Part shown: positions 34,841 through 47,552 of the stretch, piece by piece
Position numbering within the stretch: position 1 is the first letter of the stretch
Layout of the letters: every line of letters starts with the position of its first letter
NCBI GenBank assembly: GCA_951230915.1
Contig: OX579636.1
Location: 32,547,567-32,611,566, forward strand
Direction: 5' to 3'
DNA: 64,000 bases
From: Antitrichia curtipendula
Taxonomy: Eukaryota > Streptophyta > Bryopsida > Hypnales > Leucodontaceae
Notes under the pieces: model-generated
What the model saw: only the letters and a program-made list of their open reading frames with translations
The model's database searches: none
Told to the model about the DNA's origin: nothing
Translations under genes and position numbers: made by a program

Positions 34841-37800
34841 TCACCATTGCCCGCTGTTGGCAATCTCTTCCAATTTCGCACGAATTTTGGCTCGTTCCTC
34901 AGTTGTCAGGTCTGCATCTTCTTGCATCAGCCGGTGCTTCAGGCCTTTGGTCGCTCCATTCTGTGCACTGTCCACTATCTGCGCTTGACATTGGAAAACA
35001 GCAGATGTGAGGAAAGTATAATTGCAATGGTTTTACAGCTTTGAATAAAACCAAGTTAAAACTAATTAGATGTGATTCTAGTCATACAATATAGTGGGAT
35101 TGAGCTTTATAAGGGAGTGTACCCCGCCGATGATCCAGTAGCAAGTTTTTTGATAAAATTACACTTTCAATGATTTTCCGACAGAAAGCATAGGGATCGA
35201 TGGAGTTCAATCATTGGGAGACCTGCCTATTTATTTCTTTGAATCGTCGGAAGGTTGTATGAACTAGATATTTTAAATAGAGTCATATGCACCTAACAAA
35301 TACCTATGGATTATGGGGAGGGCTCTCCATAAAATGCATCCTGTTTATCTTGCCTTCTAGTGATCAATCTTCTTATGATGGCTGTTGTCATAAAAATATT
35401 AGAATAGTTTAATTTTAGAACTGTCATATTTCTGGGCGGGCTGAAAGAATTGATAAAACTAGTGCTTTCCTCCACAGAAATTGTAGGCACCTCTACATGC
35501 TGCACTTCAGAGTATGTCATCTCCCTAAAACAGATGGGTAGAAACAGTTTGTTACCTCAAGAACGTTGTTGACTTGGCCTTCTCTATTTGGATGAGACAA
35601 AGGGGATTCAGAATTTGTCATCCACACGCCGTCCACAATATACTTATACTCGTACCGTCCAGCCTACATCTCAACAAAACCAGGACAACTCAATCATTGG
35701 TAAAGGAGGCAAGGTAAAGTAACAAAGTGATCCTCAGAGTATCAACAAAGCACAACCCATCACATCTGTGTCATGAAATCGTTACCGGCACTTCTCGTCT
35801 TAGAACCCACTGATTTTCGTTTTGCCGAAACTCCAATGGAAGCCTCTGCAAAAGAAGAGTTCCTAATGAAAACTGAAAACTGGTGACAGAATATGCAGTG
35901 CATCTCAACAACAGGAATCAACCAAATAAATCAGATTTGCACAACTTTTATCAACAGCACCAGTCACGAGGATTAAACGACGAACCTGATTACCCCAGCC
36001 TATGTCAAGACCTGCGATTTCGACAGTAGTAGGTCCACTCCACCACTTTAACTCTACAACTTGCTTTGGCCGATCTATCAGCTACCCAGCAAAAGAAAAT
36101 GTGGTGAGTCAGAAAACATGGTCGAAGAGTTCAAAAAACAAGCAGCTTGAGACCGGTAGAAGTTCCACTTCAGATAAGAACGTAAATAACCATACATGAG
36201 TATATGCAATATCTGCTCACCAAAAGAAATGCCAAGTATGTAGAAAGCATACCAGATCAACGGTAGCAGCTCTAATTGAGTCAAGCTTTGGATGACAGCG
36301 TCTCACTTTCTGCAAGAATTGGCGAACACAGTGCAAGTCTGGAGGTTTGATTAAGAGCTTCGATCCAATATGGAATACATGACAACAGGATATCCGGAGA
36401 TACCCAGGCAGCTCTCGGGAGAATCTTTTTCTATGTCATCAATGCAACCATGTAAGAGAAACTCTTTGACATAGAAACACAATATAAATACGGGAGTATG
36501 TGCCACTGGCTGACCTGGAGAAGGACGTTTGCTTCTTTGAGTGATAATCCCCGAAGCCAATACATGAAAGCAAGCTGCATGTGAACGTCCAATTAACAGT
36601 CTTCAGAGCGGTTGTTCCAGTCAAACGAAAGGGCACTGTCAAATTACAAAAAGAACCTCTCCAAAAAACGTCAAAAAGTCGCATAAGCATGAATCAGGCT
36701 CACCGCAACGCCAGGGGCCCGGCCAAGGCCAGCTGTGCAATGGACATAGGCGGTCTTGCTCTTATGCGCTTCAATAGCCTTCTGCAGTTGAGCCACAGCT
36801 ACTGGTAACCTCATCCGTAAATCGTGTGGATCAAAATCCCTGCTTGGCATTGGAAGTCAGAGCTCAGGTTTAACTCCAGCTCATGCTTTCACTTGAGCAA
36901 ATTAGAAATCCTTAACAACCAGAAGATGAATTTGATCACTTGGTTACCTTATCTGGCATCGATAATGCGTAATTCCATCAAGTTCATTGACGCGTGCTTG
37001 AATGGCCGGAAGATCCACTCCAAAGTATCTAAGTCTTCATTAAGGTAAACACGACCACCATCAATGCAAAATCCTCCAAAGAAACCTAAACCTAACAGAC
37101 TAAATGCAACACATGATAATCGTCAAAGATACGCTAAGTCAGGATTTTGTTGTAAGCAGAATATGACTCCAACACCAATAGCCTTCAGCTTGTCTGCGTC
37201 CAAAGGAGTCTAAGTACACACCAACTAATATTAGCCTCAACAATTCTGACATGTATTCACAATCTGAACAAAAAAAGTGAGGCAACAATTGGAAGGTGTG
37301 TTCGGTCCATTATTATGTAAGCAACTTCTTCTAAACCTGAAGATTTTCATTCTCTACTGAGACCTATTCTGAACAACATGAGTAGGTCTTACATTATAAT
37401 ACGGAACTGACCTGAAGACACGATCCCACAATGAGATCCGGTAATACAAAGGCATAATTCATTCCCAGCTCATGCCTGTACTCTAGTGCTGCATCCGACA
37501 TAATCAAATTGTCAACATTCACATATCTGAAACATAGATTTCAGCACTGCCTCTGGATGTCTGAATGGAGAGAAAGTCAAGAAAATGACCAATTACGAAA
37601 GGAAGTGTCGCAGCAATCCATTCCCGCATTGCCTGTAATGAGAGGAATGGGAGAATTCTCTCACTCCAGGGAAAGTGGATATGAACTATTGTGACAACCC
37701 TATTTCCATTGAGGTTACGAAATGGTCAACCTCATTGAAGACTTGTGGTGCCACCTCAAGCAACAAATGAAGCACTATGAAAACTATCCGATTCGGTAGA

Positions 37801-38921
37801 TGCGCTATGGCATGGAGTCAAGGTAAAATAGGGCAAGCTTACTTCAGAATCTCATTGAAAGCATATCAGCGTACGGTTGCATGTGGCCAGTTTTAGAATC
37901 ACCGTCCATGAGCGTGAGGTGTGATTAATGAGGCTGCAATAGAATTTGAACACACAGGTTTGAAGGCGACACAACTTACAGGTACCCATGGCTTGCTGCA
38001 TGGCAGCACTATACTCCTCAGTCTTTTCCTCTACCTGGACAGCCATTCCTTCTTTCTTTTCCACCGCCGAAACAGCGGGTTCCTCTTTCATTTCCTCTGC
38101 CTTGACAGCAGTATCTTCGTTCCTTTCCTCTGCGTCCTCTCCTACGGCAAAAACCTGCAAGACCTCCAAACGACATTTGTCATCCTCGAAACTTTGCGAA
38201 GTTTATACCAAACACAAAAGGAGATCAATGCATCCCATCTCTGAGACGAATCTTCAATCACTCATAGCGTACGCAACTTTGAGAATTCGAAGTTGAAACT
38301 GGTCTTGTTGAGTTCGTATTAAAAGCGCAATAGACTCGATTCCCAATTCAGCATTTTATAACAGGGGTCGCCCACCAAGTCCGATCACTATTGCAGAGAA
38401 GGGCATTGAACAGATCGATCAGACCCCGCCAGCTATTGAGATATTACAAATGTTCCATATTTTCAATTCAAAATTTGGGACAACCAAAAACCTGGAGAGT
38501 GCGCCATTGGCTTCGATGATGCCCGGATCGCCTCGTAATTCTCGTCCACTGGGTTGAGCCGCAAAAAGGCTTGCTGGCAAGCGACAATCGAACACCTGAA
38601 CACCCAATTGTCCTAGAAATACAACAATGACCAAACAGCCTCCAGAAACGTCAGCAAGCGATCCCTGCCCCGCCCGATTTCAAACTATGCAAACTGACCA
38701 GGGATTTCGATTCCGGCGTCGCCGCTAATTAATCGACGACCCAATTCCAAACGCCATTGGGTTGTTTGACACAGGCTGCAATGAACTGCGCGCCCACAAA
38801 GATTGACAACGTCCCGGTGAGAGCTAGCGTACCAGGAATTATTCAAGCCGGTATGATCGTCGGCCAGCCCATGTGCCTTGGAAAGAAGCGGCATTCCTGC
38901 CGTAGTCGCCATAGCTGCCAT
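34841..38921 (-). CDS. SEX4: Phosphoglucan phosphatase SEX4 (dual-specificity phosphatase with CBM48)
   Basis: Thirteen coding exons (38921-38699, 38595-38492, 38154-37980, 37488-37412, 37209-37133, 37028-36948, 36839-36704, 36574-36515, 36309-36253, 36081-35986, 35845-35786, 35663-35556, 34978-34841) join in phase to 463 residues; Arabidopsis SEX4 has 379. The enzyme removes phosphate from starch glucans in plastids so that beta-amylases can degrade starch. Order: a Ser/Thr/Arg-rich plastid-targeting region (about 1-110), an acidic Glu/Lys linker (about 115-155), the conserved [34 protein letters not shown] DSP start, [10 protein letters not shown] with the general-acid Asp, the active-site loop [10 protein letters not shown] (C280, R286, the CX5R motif), then CBM48 from about 340 ([32 protein letters not shown]) and the C-terminal helix with [12 protein letters not shown]48 after the phosphatase distinguishes it from LSF1 and LSF2. 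The N-terminus is longer than in Arabidopsis. Confidence 0.96.
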
Positions 38922-39593
38922 CCGCAGACAGCTGCCGCAACAACCTAACTATGTATGTATACAGCTATGTTGCAGCACACAGAGAGCTCGAGGGATCGAG
39001 ATGTTGAGAGAAGCAAAGAGGCAAAGTAGTACAGCATGCCCACACCGATCTCAACCTCGAAATGCAGGAGGCATGATTCCGGTACAAATTGCGAGCACGA
39101 ATTGACAGGAGAGAATCTCAAGCGTGACTGGGCGATTGATCGTCGTCTAAGTTCGCACTCGCTGAAGTGGAGGACGCCGGCGTCCCCAGATTTTCCTGAG
39201 GACAGCAACTGACAATGTCCCCTCGTCACTCGCACTCGGATCTCGATAAATTAGTTGCACGAGATATTTCAGGAGGGGGGGGGGTGGGGTAAAACCTGCC
39301 CCTGGTTTTTTTGGTTTTTTTAAAGTAGAAGGGGATCTCCTAGAGTAAATTGGGGCCGCAGGCCCCAAATTTGCCAAAAAAAATTCAAAAAAAAAGCCTC
39401 CGGACCCCTAAAATGAGAAAGCCAGAAATTTGAGAAGGCAAAGGGCCCACCTCCTGAATTATCTTGTGCAACCAAAATATTGAGATCCCTCGCACTCTGA
39501 TTCCAAGAGTTGGTGTCCGTCGTTTCCTGAAAACTTATGGCTGAAAAATCGGTGGAATTTTGAAAGTGCATATAATTTTATAAAATTATGTGC

Positions 39594-39845
39594 TTTCAGA
39601 GTCACTACAGTAGTGTGCCCTGTGCCGTTGCCACAGTCAAAACGAAAGTCAAAGTCCTTTTCTAGTTTTTTTAATTCATAAAAATTTCAAAATTCAATCA
39701 TTTTCAAATTGTAGGTCCAAACTCCACAAAATACAAAGAGCTTTCTGACAATTCAAAAAACGTGACAAGGACACACGGTCCAAGAGATCTCACCACAAAA
39801 AACAAATAAAACAAACAACCTAACTTAAGGTATGGATTAGTTCAT
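39594..39845 (-). mobile_element. MITE-like element, right of SEX4 (inverted copy)
   Basis: Starts TA|GTGTGCCCTGTGCCGTTGCC at about 39611 and continues with segments that are the reverse complement of 34238-34495 (AAAGAGCTTTCTGACAATTC, GAGATCTC, ACTTAAGGTAT). See the left copy. Confidence 0.6.
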
Positions 39846-40279
39846 TTTGTTGGTTTGACATGTAATAAATCACCTTGAAGCATATTCTTTTTTCAACTCA
39901 ATCTAAAGTTTTAGAACCTACAAAAGCCTAACCTTAGGAATTTGCTTGTTTAGTTTTATTTCTTGAATTCTCACTACCAATCCATGGTATTATGGATTTT
40001 ATTTACAAATACTCTGAACTTTCCATATTATTTTGCCTCGCAAATTTCCATAATTTCAAATAGCATGAGTTAGTACCAATGTCCTAAAGTCAAAAACATG
40101 TGCCAAAAAAGTTGTCTAGGCATTCAAATATCTTCAAATTCCTGGTATTTTCCATTTTCCAAGATTTTAACAACTTTTAAAGAATGATATACTGTATGTT
40201 CAAGTCAAATTTGGCACTTGATAGATGAAGTAATTCAATTTTGGCATTTGGACAATTCAACAATTCAATAATGTTTCAT

Positions 40280-40429
40280 GTCTATTCATGTATGAATGTG
40301 TTCCTTTTTGTAAACTTTCTCAAGAATAATTTTTGAATATTTTGAATTGACAATGTCTATTCATGTATGAATGTGTTCCCTTTTTCTAAACTTTCTCAAG
40401 AATAATTTTTGAATACTTTGAATTGACAA
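40280..40429. repeat. 75-bp tandem duplication
   Basis: TCTATTCATGTATGAATGTGTTCC begins at 40281 and 40356; both are followed by AAACTTTCTCAAGAATAATTTTTGAATA. Two units of 75 bp in an AT-rich stretch (39850-41409) that otherwise shows no gene. It is the intergenic space between SEX4 and CRL. Confidence 0.85.
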
Positions 40430-41409
40430 CAATCAAATTTTCTCATATTTAAAAAAATACTTGTACAATTTTTCATATTATAGACATGTTCCAATTTTTC
40501 CCTAATTATTTACGAAATTGACCTACACGTAGGGTGTTGTGTGGTCCACTGCCATGGCCCAAAAGAAATCGAGAATCGATTAGAACCCACGAGAACCATG
40601 TGCCGAGGGGAAGTGTCAAGTCGAATGACCACCAGAGCTATCTCAGCATTCCTCCACCAAACGTCTGGGCATATTCCCCCACCTGTTTCTTGTGGAGGGT
40701 CTATCCATTATTCCCAATTTTTCTGAAAACCATACATGTATGTCCGTAACTGCTAGGAGAACAAGATAAAAGAATGTGGGGTTCAAGGGACACGCTGTAG
40801 AATATCGCTCATATCTTCGGTCTTCAATCTTCTCCACTTCCAAAAAAGGTGATCTTCACGGACAATGAGATGAGTTCTTCAACTGCACTAGAAATTCGTA
40901 CAATCTCGCAATGTGTGCTGCATGATAAGTACTGTACAGGCTTCAAGAAAGAAATGACTTTCAACCATACAAGTAGAAGAGATATATACAGTGCCTACAA
41001 AATCCACTGCATCTAGAAATAGACTGAACAAAGCCGCTCATATTCCTCTTCGTGTAAGAATAAAGAAGAAGCACGTCAGTTAATTGTTAGGCTGGCCTAA
41101 TTGTGACAAAAGATTGGACGCCAACATTAATATGGAATCAAAACCAATAAGGATCTTACATGGTCGCAATTAGATCAGCAAACCTTCAAGTGTCCAAAAT
41201 GGATGTAGTTACCTAATCCAATAGGTGTGGAACCTCGACGAAAAAATAGGCCAAGTGGCTCATTTTGAAAGTGTACACAGAATCCGAGTCGATAACGGAC
41301 GTTTCCACAATTGAAATTCGATACAAGTCATGTACAGGAGCAATGCATCTGGCTATTACATATACAACTACGCTCAAGCAAATTGCTTGAAAGCATACTT
41401 AATCCTTGG

Positions 41410-43891
41410 TCAAGATTTTAACTTCATTTCCTTGGACGAGTCCGACTTTGTGAGAGATCCATTTGAGCTTGATGTAGGCTTAAATTCATAAGGTCCTTGC
41501 CTGACTCCCCAAACCTACAGAATTGCAAGGATGGCAGTAAGTACTAGTTTGGTACATTACACATGCAATTTTCATCGATCATATTACAAATGAATCCGGC
41601 CACATCTCACGTGAAGAATCATTATACCTGGTTACCATCGTCGTCGTAAGCGCGGTCCCAGCTGTGAACCTCTCCGTTCTTGAAAATGCTGAGCTCCGAC
41701 GTACACCTCGAAGCCCCATTCTGCAACAAACCAAGAGATGCCATATAAGACAACTAACAACCAGCCGTTCCGCTCTACTAGAATAAAATGGACTTCTCAA
41801 CAACTGTAGAATCTTTCGTTTAGAAGAATTATATATAAGTACAAATTCATTTGATATAGGCAGGTTTAAAATTTAAGTGAACCGATAAGGTCTGCAATAT
41901 TTCTATAACAAATAATGGAGGAATACGTGTCTTGAAGCTTTTCTAACACGAATACAAACGAATCTGAAATCACTACAAACCTTCAGCGGAGACAATAAGC
42001 AAGCACGCAGGATTGAGATAGCCTCACTTTAATAAACATATGCTACAAATATGTATGATGATTCAATATCAGAATATTTCAACTTTCAGCGTTAAGAAAT
42101 ACATACCCAGGAATTGGGAAAGCCCCCAGGTGGCGTGGACCCTTCGTACAAACAACGACGGCCCCGATCACAGGTAGAGAGATAGACAGAGTTCAAGTGC
42201 TCCGCCATATCCTGCAACTCACATGTAATCATTGAGATACTTTGTTGCACTCCTGATGAAAGACAACATCCAGTCAAACCTAATTAACAATAAACCTAAT
42301 AAGGAACCCACATCTGCAGAATAACTAAAGACAGTCGTTGGTGTAACTAAAAGAAGATATCCAAAGGAAAGCAAAACGGAGCAGCTGCAAAACGTAATCG
42401 TGCAGCTTACATGTGGACTCATGAAGCTCCCATTGACAAAAGTCCGAGAATGTATGACCAAATTTGCAGCTGGTTATGCTAAAAGAAAGGCCGAGCATAC
42501 GAAATCAAAGGTGCAAGTTCGACAAAATTTACCTTGATCACCTCATCAGGTTGAGGCCTTTGATGTTTGGGGCGGTTACAAAAGTTCTTGTATTCCTCGA
42601 CATCCCGCACAGCATATGAACCGACCTGCATCCGTCACCAGATTCAACATATCATCAAATAGTGATAAAGGGTTAGCTTGAAAACAGCAACGAGTACGAA
42701 AGTCACAAAACAACTGACCTCCACGTCACAATTCATTTCCTTCGGACAAGGCTTCACACCGTAGAATCTCTGTAAAACAACCACAAAAATGCACCATGAG
42801 TCGATCACTAACGTGCGTCCCAATTAACATGAGCATATGATAATTACCTTCAGGGAAATAATCTGCAATAGAGAAGCATGTTACCTGACGATACGACCTC
42901 TCTGGAGTTCTCCAAAAAGCCTGTAGTCATCACAGACGATTACAAGACTGTTAATACGTCGAACCCAGAGCTACGACTAATCCCCCTTGATCAAGGACAT
43001 TTCAGAGTGCTGGAAATCAAGCACCAATACAGCATCAGTAAATTAGACAGTGATGGAACAGGAGCCTGGTACCTGCTCATAGTACAGAACCTGCCCTCCA
43101 TCTGCCAACACCGCTGCTGGACAAGTGAGCAACCTGCTCTCAAAAGGAAGATGATCAGGCTTCAGCAGCGCAAAGACGTCCTAACATCACAAAGCCTCGA
43201 GTATAATTTAATTATGAAAGACCAGTTTCACGTTGTCCTTACTGTTCTACAAAACTAATCCCATCTATGCTCATCCATATTACGACAGACAGAACCCTCT
43301 CCAACTCCGAAATACTGCACGTTTGTTCTCCTCATACCTGAGATTGAAATATGTCATCGGATCTCGGGCAGCTTGCTCCGTGGTATACTGCAGTTGAAGT
43401 TTGCAATACAGAAAAGTCAATTCGCCAATTGCAAATGAAGGGTCAATCAGTGAAACACTTGACACTCAGCAGGGGACACGATCCATCCCTAAAAAGAAGC
43501 CTGAAATTGAACTTCTAAATTGCGACAACGTGAATACCTTTTCGCCGATAAGCGCTTGAGCCACTGCGCGGGTATGATCCCGACGAGTGGTTCTCCTGGT
43601 CAACTTCCGAAGAAGAAAAACGCCTCCAATCAGACACGCAGCTTTGATCACCAATCCCCACACCATTTTCCCATTACCGGCACCACTACCACCGCTTCCA
43701 TCACTACTCCCATTCACTTTGTTGCTCTCGGCAAGATTGTTGCTCTCGACAAGACTGTAGCTCTCGCCGGCTTCACTGCCCCCGGTCACACTCTGCGACC
43801 CGTCATCCAAGTCCTGAAACACAACCGGACTCCCATCGAAGCTCCCCGAACTGCTTCGCGACCTGTGCGTCGGAGAATTTGACGAAGACAT
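41410..43891 (-). CDS. CRL: Chromophore lyase CRL (CRUMPLED LEAF), plastid outer-envelope CpcT/CpeT-fold protein
   Basis: Nine coding exons (43891-43538, 43387-43338, 43133-43073, 42920-42885, 42769-42719, 42625-42533, 42211-42107, 41720-41628, 41514-41410) join in phase to 315 residues. CRL sits in the outer plastid envelope and is needed for plastid division and normal development; the fold is that of cyanobacterial CpcT/CpeT bilin lyases. Visible: a Ser/Gly/Asn-rich, low-complexity N-terminus (1-74), one membrane segment at about 76-95 (VWGLVIKAACLIGGVFLL) followed by RKLTRRTTRRDH, then EQAARDPMTYFNLR, VLYYEQAFWRTPERSYRQRF, VKPCPKEMNCDVE, EEYKNFCNRPKHQRP, CDRGRRCLYEGSTPPGGFPN, NGASRCTSEL, WDRAYDDDGNQVWG and GPYEFKP. 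These blocks match Arabidopsis CRL closely. ATG 43891 is chosen because the longer open frame upstream has no ATG. The N-terminal extension before the membrane segment is longer than in Arabidopsis. Confidence 0.96.
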
Positions 43892-44313
43892 TCCCCACGC
43901 TTCTTCAACCACTTTCACAATTCGCCACAAAGCTCCCCTCTCGTGTAACCCTAATCTCCAAAACTACTCAGTGCGAATCCTCCATCATGAACGCAGCCTA
44001 CGCAAGTCAATGGCGCTATTCAAACCATCACCATTCCACCATGAGTCCTCAACAAAAAAAAACTCATCAACCAAAAAACTCAAAAATCTCAAAAGACTAT
44101 TGCAAATGCTTTTGAAAATTTCAGAAGAAGCACTTCCTCACCTCACGTCTTCAAAATAAGCTCAAATTACGCACTGTTTCTGGCATCCACCTGATCTCCA
44201 AGCAGCAAGTCGATGAATTGAATGCGATCGAGTCTCTAGCAAAAATTTGGAAAATTCAATTTCTGTGAATTTAGAAGCGGAGGCACATCGTTGGTGTTCA
44301 AGAAGCGCGGATT

Positions 44314-44321
44314 CCACGTGG
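44314..44321. promoter_or_regulatory. G-box palindrome CCACGTGG upstream of CRL
   Basis: A perfect 8-bp palindrome with the CACGTG core lies about 425 bp upstream of the CRL start codon. G-boxes are bound by plant bZIP and bHLH factors and are common in light-regulated plastid genes. Function here is inferred from position and sequence only. Confidence 0.35.
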
Positions 44322-44552
44322 CGGGTTTGGATAGGGTGGATACGATTTTGGACCGATGTTATCGCTTCCGTGGAAAGTGCCATGGACTGTCGTACTCAGT
44401 AAGTTACGATTTCACTAAATCCCACTTGGGTTCATGAGTGGGTTCACGGACTAACGACTTACCACTCTCTTGGGACTACGGTTCACATGCTTGAGAGGAC
44501 TGGGATTTGGGTACCAGTATCATCAATCGTCTAACTGGAGTGATGTACACCA

Positions 44553-44880
44553 AAAGTGCAATTAGAGAAATAACTCTTGTTTTTTAAGATGTCACATCCA
44601 TCAAACCACTATGCAAAGTGCAATTAGAGAAATAAACTCTTGTTCTCCAAGATGTCACATTTCTTAAACTAGTGTGCAAAGTGCAATTAGAGAAATAAAT
44701 TCTTGTTCTTCAAGACGTCACATTTCTTAAACTAGTGTGCAAAGTGCAATTAGAGAAATAAATTCTTGTTCTCCAAGACGTCACATTTCTTAAACTAGTG
44801 TGCAAAGTGCAATTAAAGAAATAAACTCTTGTCCTTCAAGATGACACATCTGTCAAACCAATGTGCAAAGTGGAATTACT
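44553..44880. repeat. 63-bp minisatellite, five units, upstream of CRL
   Basis: AAAGTG(C/G)AATTA begins at 44553, 44615, 44678, 44741, 44804 and 44867; spacing is 62 bp once and then exactly 63 bp. Each unit reads GCAATTA(G/A)AGAAATAA(A/C)..CTTGTTCTCCAAGA(T/C)GTCACATTTCTTAAACTAGTGTG. The middle units contain AGACGTCACA, an ACGT-type bZIP core, whereas the outer units have GATGTCAC or GATGACAC. It starts about 660 bp upstream of the CRL start codon. Confidence 0.92.
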
Positions 44881-46287
44881 ATTGAGGACTCAAGTAGTTA
44901 GACGCCATTTCCATTGTTGGCCTAGACCTTCCAAACTAGACCAACAAGTTGATTGCTCTCTGAGCTTTGAACACCCCTTTAGCCTTGACTCTTTGTATAT
45001 TGGCTATGTGGAGCTCGAAGGCCTAGAGACTAGCCTAGATGGATCTTATTTGAAGAAAAAAATAAAATCATTAACTTTTTGAAATCTACAAATGTCAAAA
45101 CAAGACGTGAACATGAAGATGCTAATATATGGATGCTAGATGAAGATACAATTTGAAGCTAGTATTTGCTAATCTTAGCAACCCATACCTCAAGCATAGG
45201 CGACCCAATGGAAACGTGAGGGATGTGTAGGCTCCCTCCAACTAGTCTCTAATTCATGGAGTTCTAGTTTCCAATAGAAACTTGGTGTTACAAAGAAGTT
45301 GTCTTTTCTATGACAAAATTCTATATGGGGGTGATTGCAAGAAACACTTGTCCTATTTCTTGTCCCCTTGCTCTTGGACAAGTGGATTTTAGCTGTAACT
45401 TTTGCATCGTATGTCCATTTTCTATGAAATTTGAAGTGAAGGTACACATAAAAGTTTAAGAAATTCAGTATTTTTTTCCAATTTTTCAAAATTTATTTAC
45501 TATTTTTAAACTGCCCCCGATTGGATGTCTACCTTGGCCATTTTAGGGGTTTTGAGTCCTATTTCCAATTCAAAAATACGAATTTGAAAGTGAAAATTGG
45601 GAGACAAGGAATTATACTAAATTTACACAAGACTATGAAGAGATTTTCTAAAAATAGTAAAGTATCCACCTTCCACATGTGCTCAAAGTACACTACCTAT
45701 GTACACGTGCAAAGAACACAATTTTTATTTTACAAAAATAAAAAATAGTGAAAAAGAAGAACCTACAAGTAAGGAAAAATGGCTATTTTTTTTTGAATCA
45801 TTTGAATTATTTTACTATTTTCTAAAAATAAACTCAAAAACATCTATTTTCTTCTATTTTCCTAGGCCTCTTTTTTTGTGCATAACTTTTAGAGATAAAT
45901 TTTCTAGACTTTAATTTTTACATGTATACTTTTTTGAATGCTTTACAAATTATCCATATTTTATTTTATTTAAAAAAAATTTATTGCAAAAGGTCATAGT
46001 ACTCCAGTACTACGGCCATTTTGGCCAGAAAACGGCAGGTGTTTCTTGCAACTACCTATGGATGGAAGAAATATTCCATAATTTGAAGATTTTGCAAACT
46101 ATAATATATTTTGTACAGACTTCACTTATTTTAAACCTACAATATTTGTATTGTTCAATTGTACTTAAGTGAATATTTGTAGTCTATTGAATTTATTGAG
46201 CCCAAAAATTTGAATAATTCAAAAGTTTGAATAGTGTTAAACTCTCTTACAATAATTAAATGAAGTTTGGATAAATGTGATCTAATT
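44881..46287. other. AT-rich stretch with a repeat remnant, no gene
   Basis: A remnant of the TTAA-ended family is discernible at about 45290-45560 (GTAACTTTTGCATCGTATGTCC, CTATGAAATTTGAAGTGAAGG). No supported coding region on either strand. Confidence 0.4.
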
Positions 46288-47551
46288 CACTATAAGAAAC
46301 CCGCCTTTTTAGTGGCGTTTTGAAGAATTGGGTCATGTTTTCATTGACATTAGTGTGTCATGAATTTTGAGAATGTGGAAGGCATATTCTAGTTGATGTT
46401 GGGAAAGACATAGAAATATTAAAATAAAAATGGATGGGTGATACATGGGACATGTATGTTTTTCTAAACATCAATAAAGCATGGGCATGTTTATTAAAGT
46501 GCCACATTGACTGGAGGTTTTGGATTCATAATTGGTAAATTTTTGTAAATTATTATGGATTGAAGTAAAATGCAACCCAAATGTAAAAAACATAGGAGAA
46601 GGGCAACGAAGTGGCATGCTTTGTAAAAAAAAGGAAATGGATGGATACACAATATGGATGAAAAGGAAAGCTTTTTATACAAGTAGGATGATAGGAAGTA
46701 AGACAACCCATATGGGATAGTTGGGATATATAGTTCCCATATATCTTAAATTATTCTATATCCTTTGTTTAACCTTGGATGGAATATGGGTTTTAGTATA
46801 AATATGACCTCTCCACCCTTCATTGTCATTGAATGTCAATTAAGTAATTATTTGGCTTTGCCATCAAAAATTCTTTTGATAGTAGACAATTAATTTTTTC
46901 TAAATTTGCTAAATTTTCTTGGTCATTTTTTTGGAATTTTTTTAAGTAATTATTTTATATAATTAAATAATTATTATTTTTAAATATTGATTTCATACAA
47001 TTAAATGCCACGTGGTTTTTTTAGTGAGACATATCACGTGCCACATTGTCTCAGTGACTTTTTTATTAAATGAAAAGGGACATTGCCCAAACAAAAAAAG
47101 ATGACATGACTGCCATATCACTAGAAGAAACCCATGTTTTTTTTGACATGCCCAGTATTTTTATGACGGATTTTCTTGGACATCTATTTCTACATCTAGT
47201 TGTTTTTATGTCAACAATAACATGCAATGAACATCATAAACAACATAAAAATAGCTAGATGTCAAAACAAATGTCCAAAAAATCCGTCATAAAAATACTT
47301 GGCATGTCAAAAAAAACGTGGATTTCTTCTAGTGTGTAGCATCCACATGGTAGGCTTTTGGAGAGAACAAACACAGGGTATCAACAGCTGTTTTGGTGAA
47401 ACACGGTCGCGTTATAGCAAATTTTAGCCGTCTGTAGAAATGCCGCCTACAATAGATTTTAGATGACATTAGAGTTGACGCACCTTCCACTGACAAAAAT
47501 GTAATTTGATGTCATCCTTAACACCACCAAAAATAGTTTTCTCTTCTAGTG
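46288..47551. mobile_element. Non-autonomous CACTA element, 1264 bp
   Basis: Starts CACTATAAGAAACCCGCC and ends TTTTCTCTTCTAGTG, with the imperfect subterminal match TTTTTAGTGGCGTT versus TTTTTGGTGGTGTT. It is flanked by ATT at 46285-46287 and 47552-47554, a 3-bp target duplication. It has no transposase. A smaller CACTA-type MITE (47119-47334) is nested inside. Removing it restores CTAATTAACCCC, so it landed in the TTAA boundary of the neighbouring element at 47553-48142. Confidence 0.9.
47119..47334. mobile_element. Nested 216-bp CACTA-type MITE
   Basis: Starts CACTAGAAGAAACCCATG and ends GTGGATTTCTTCTAGTG; inner parts are inverted copies (GACATGCC(C)AGTATTTTTATGACGGATTTT... versus AAAATCCGTCATAAAAATACTTGGCATGTC). 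Flanks are TAT and TGT, an imperfect 3-bp duplication. It lies within the larger CACTA derivative 46288-47551. Confidence 0.85.
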
Positions 47552-47552
47552 A

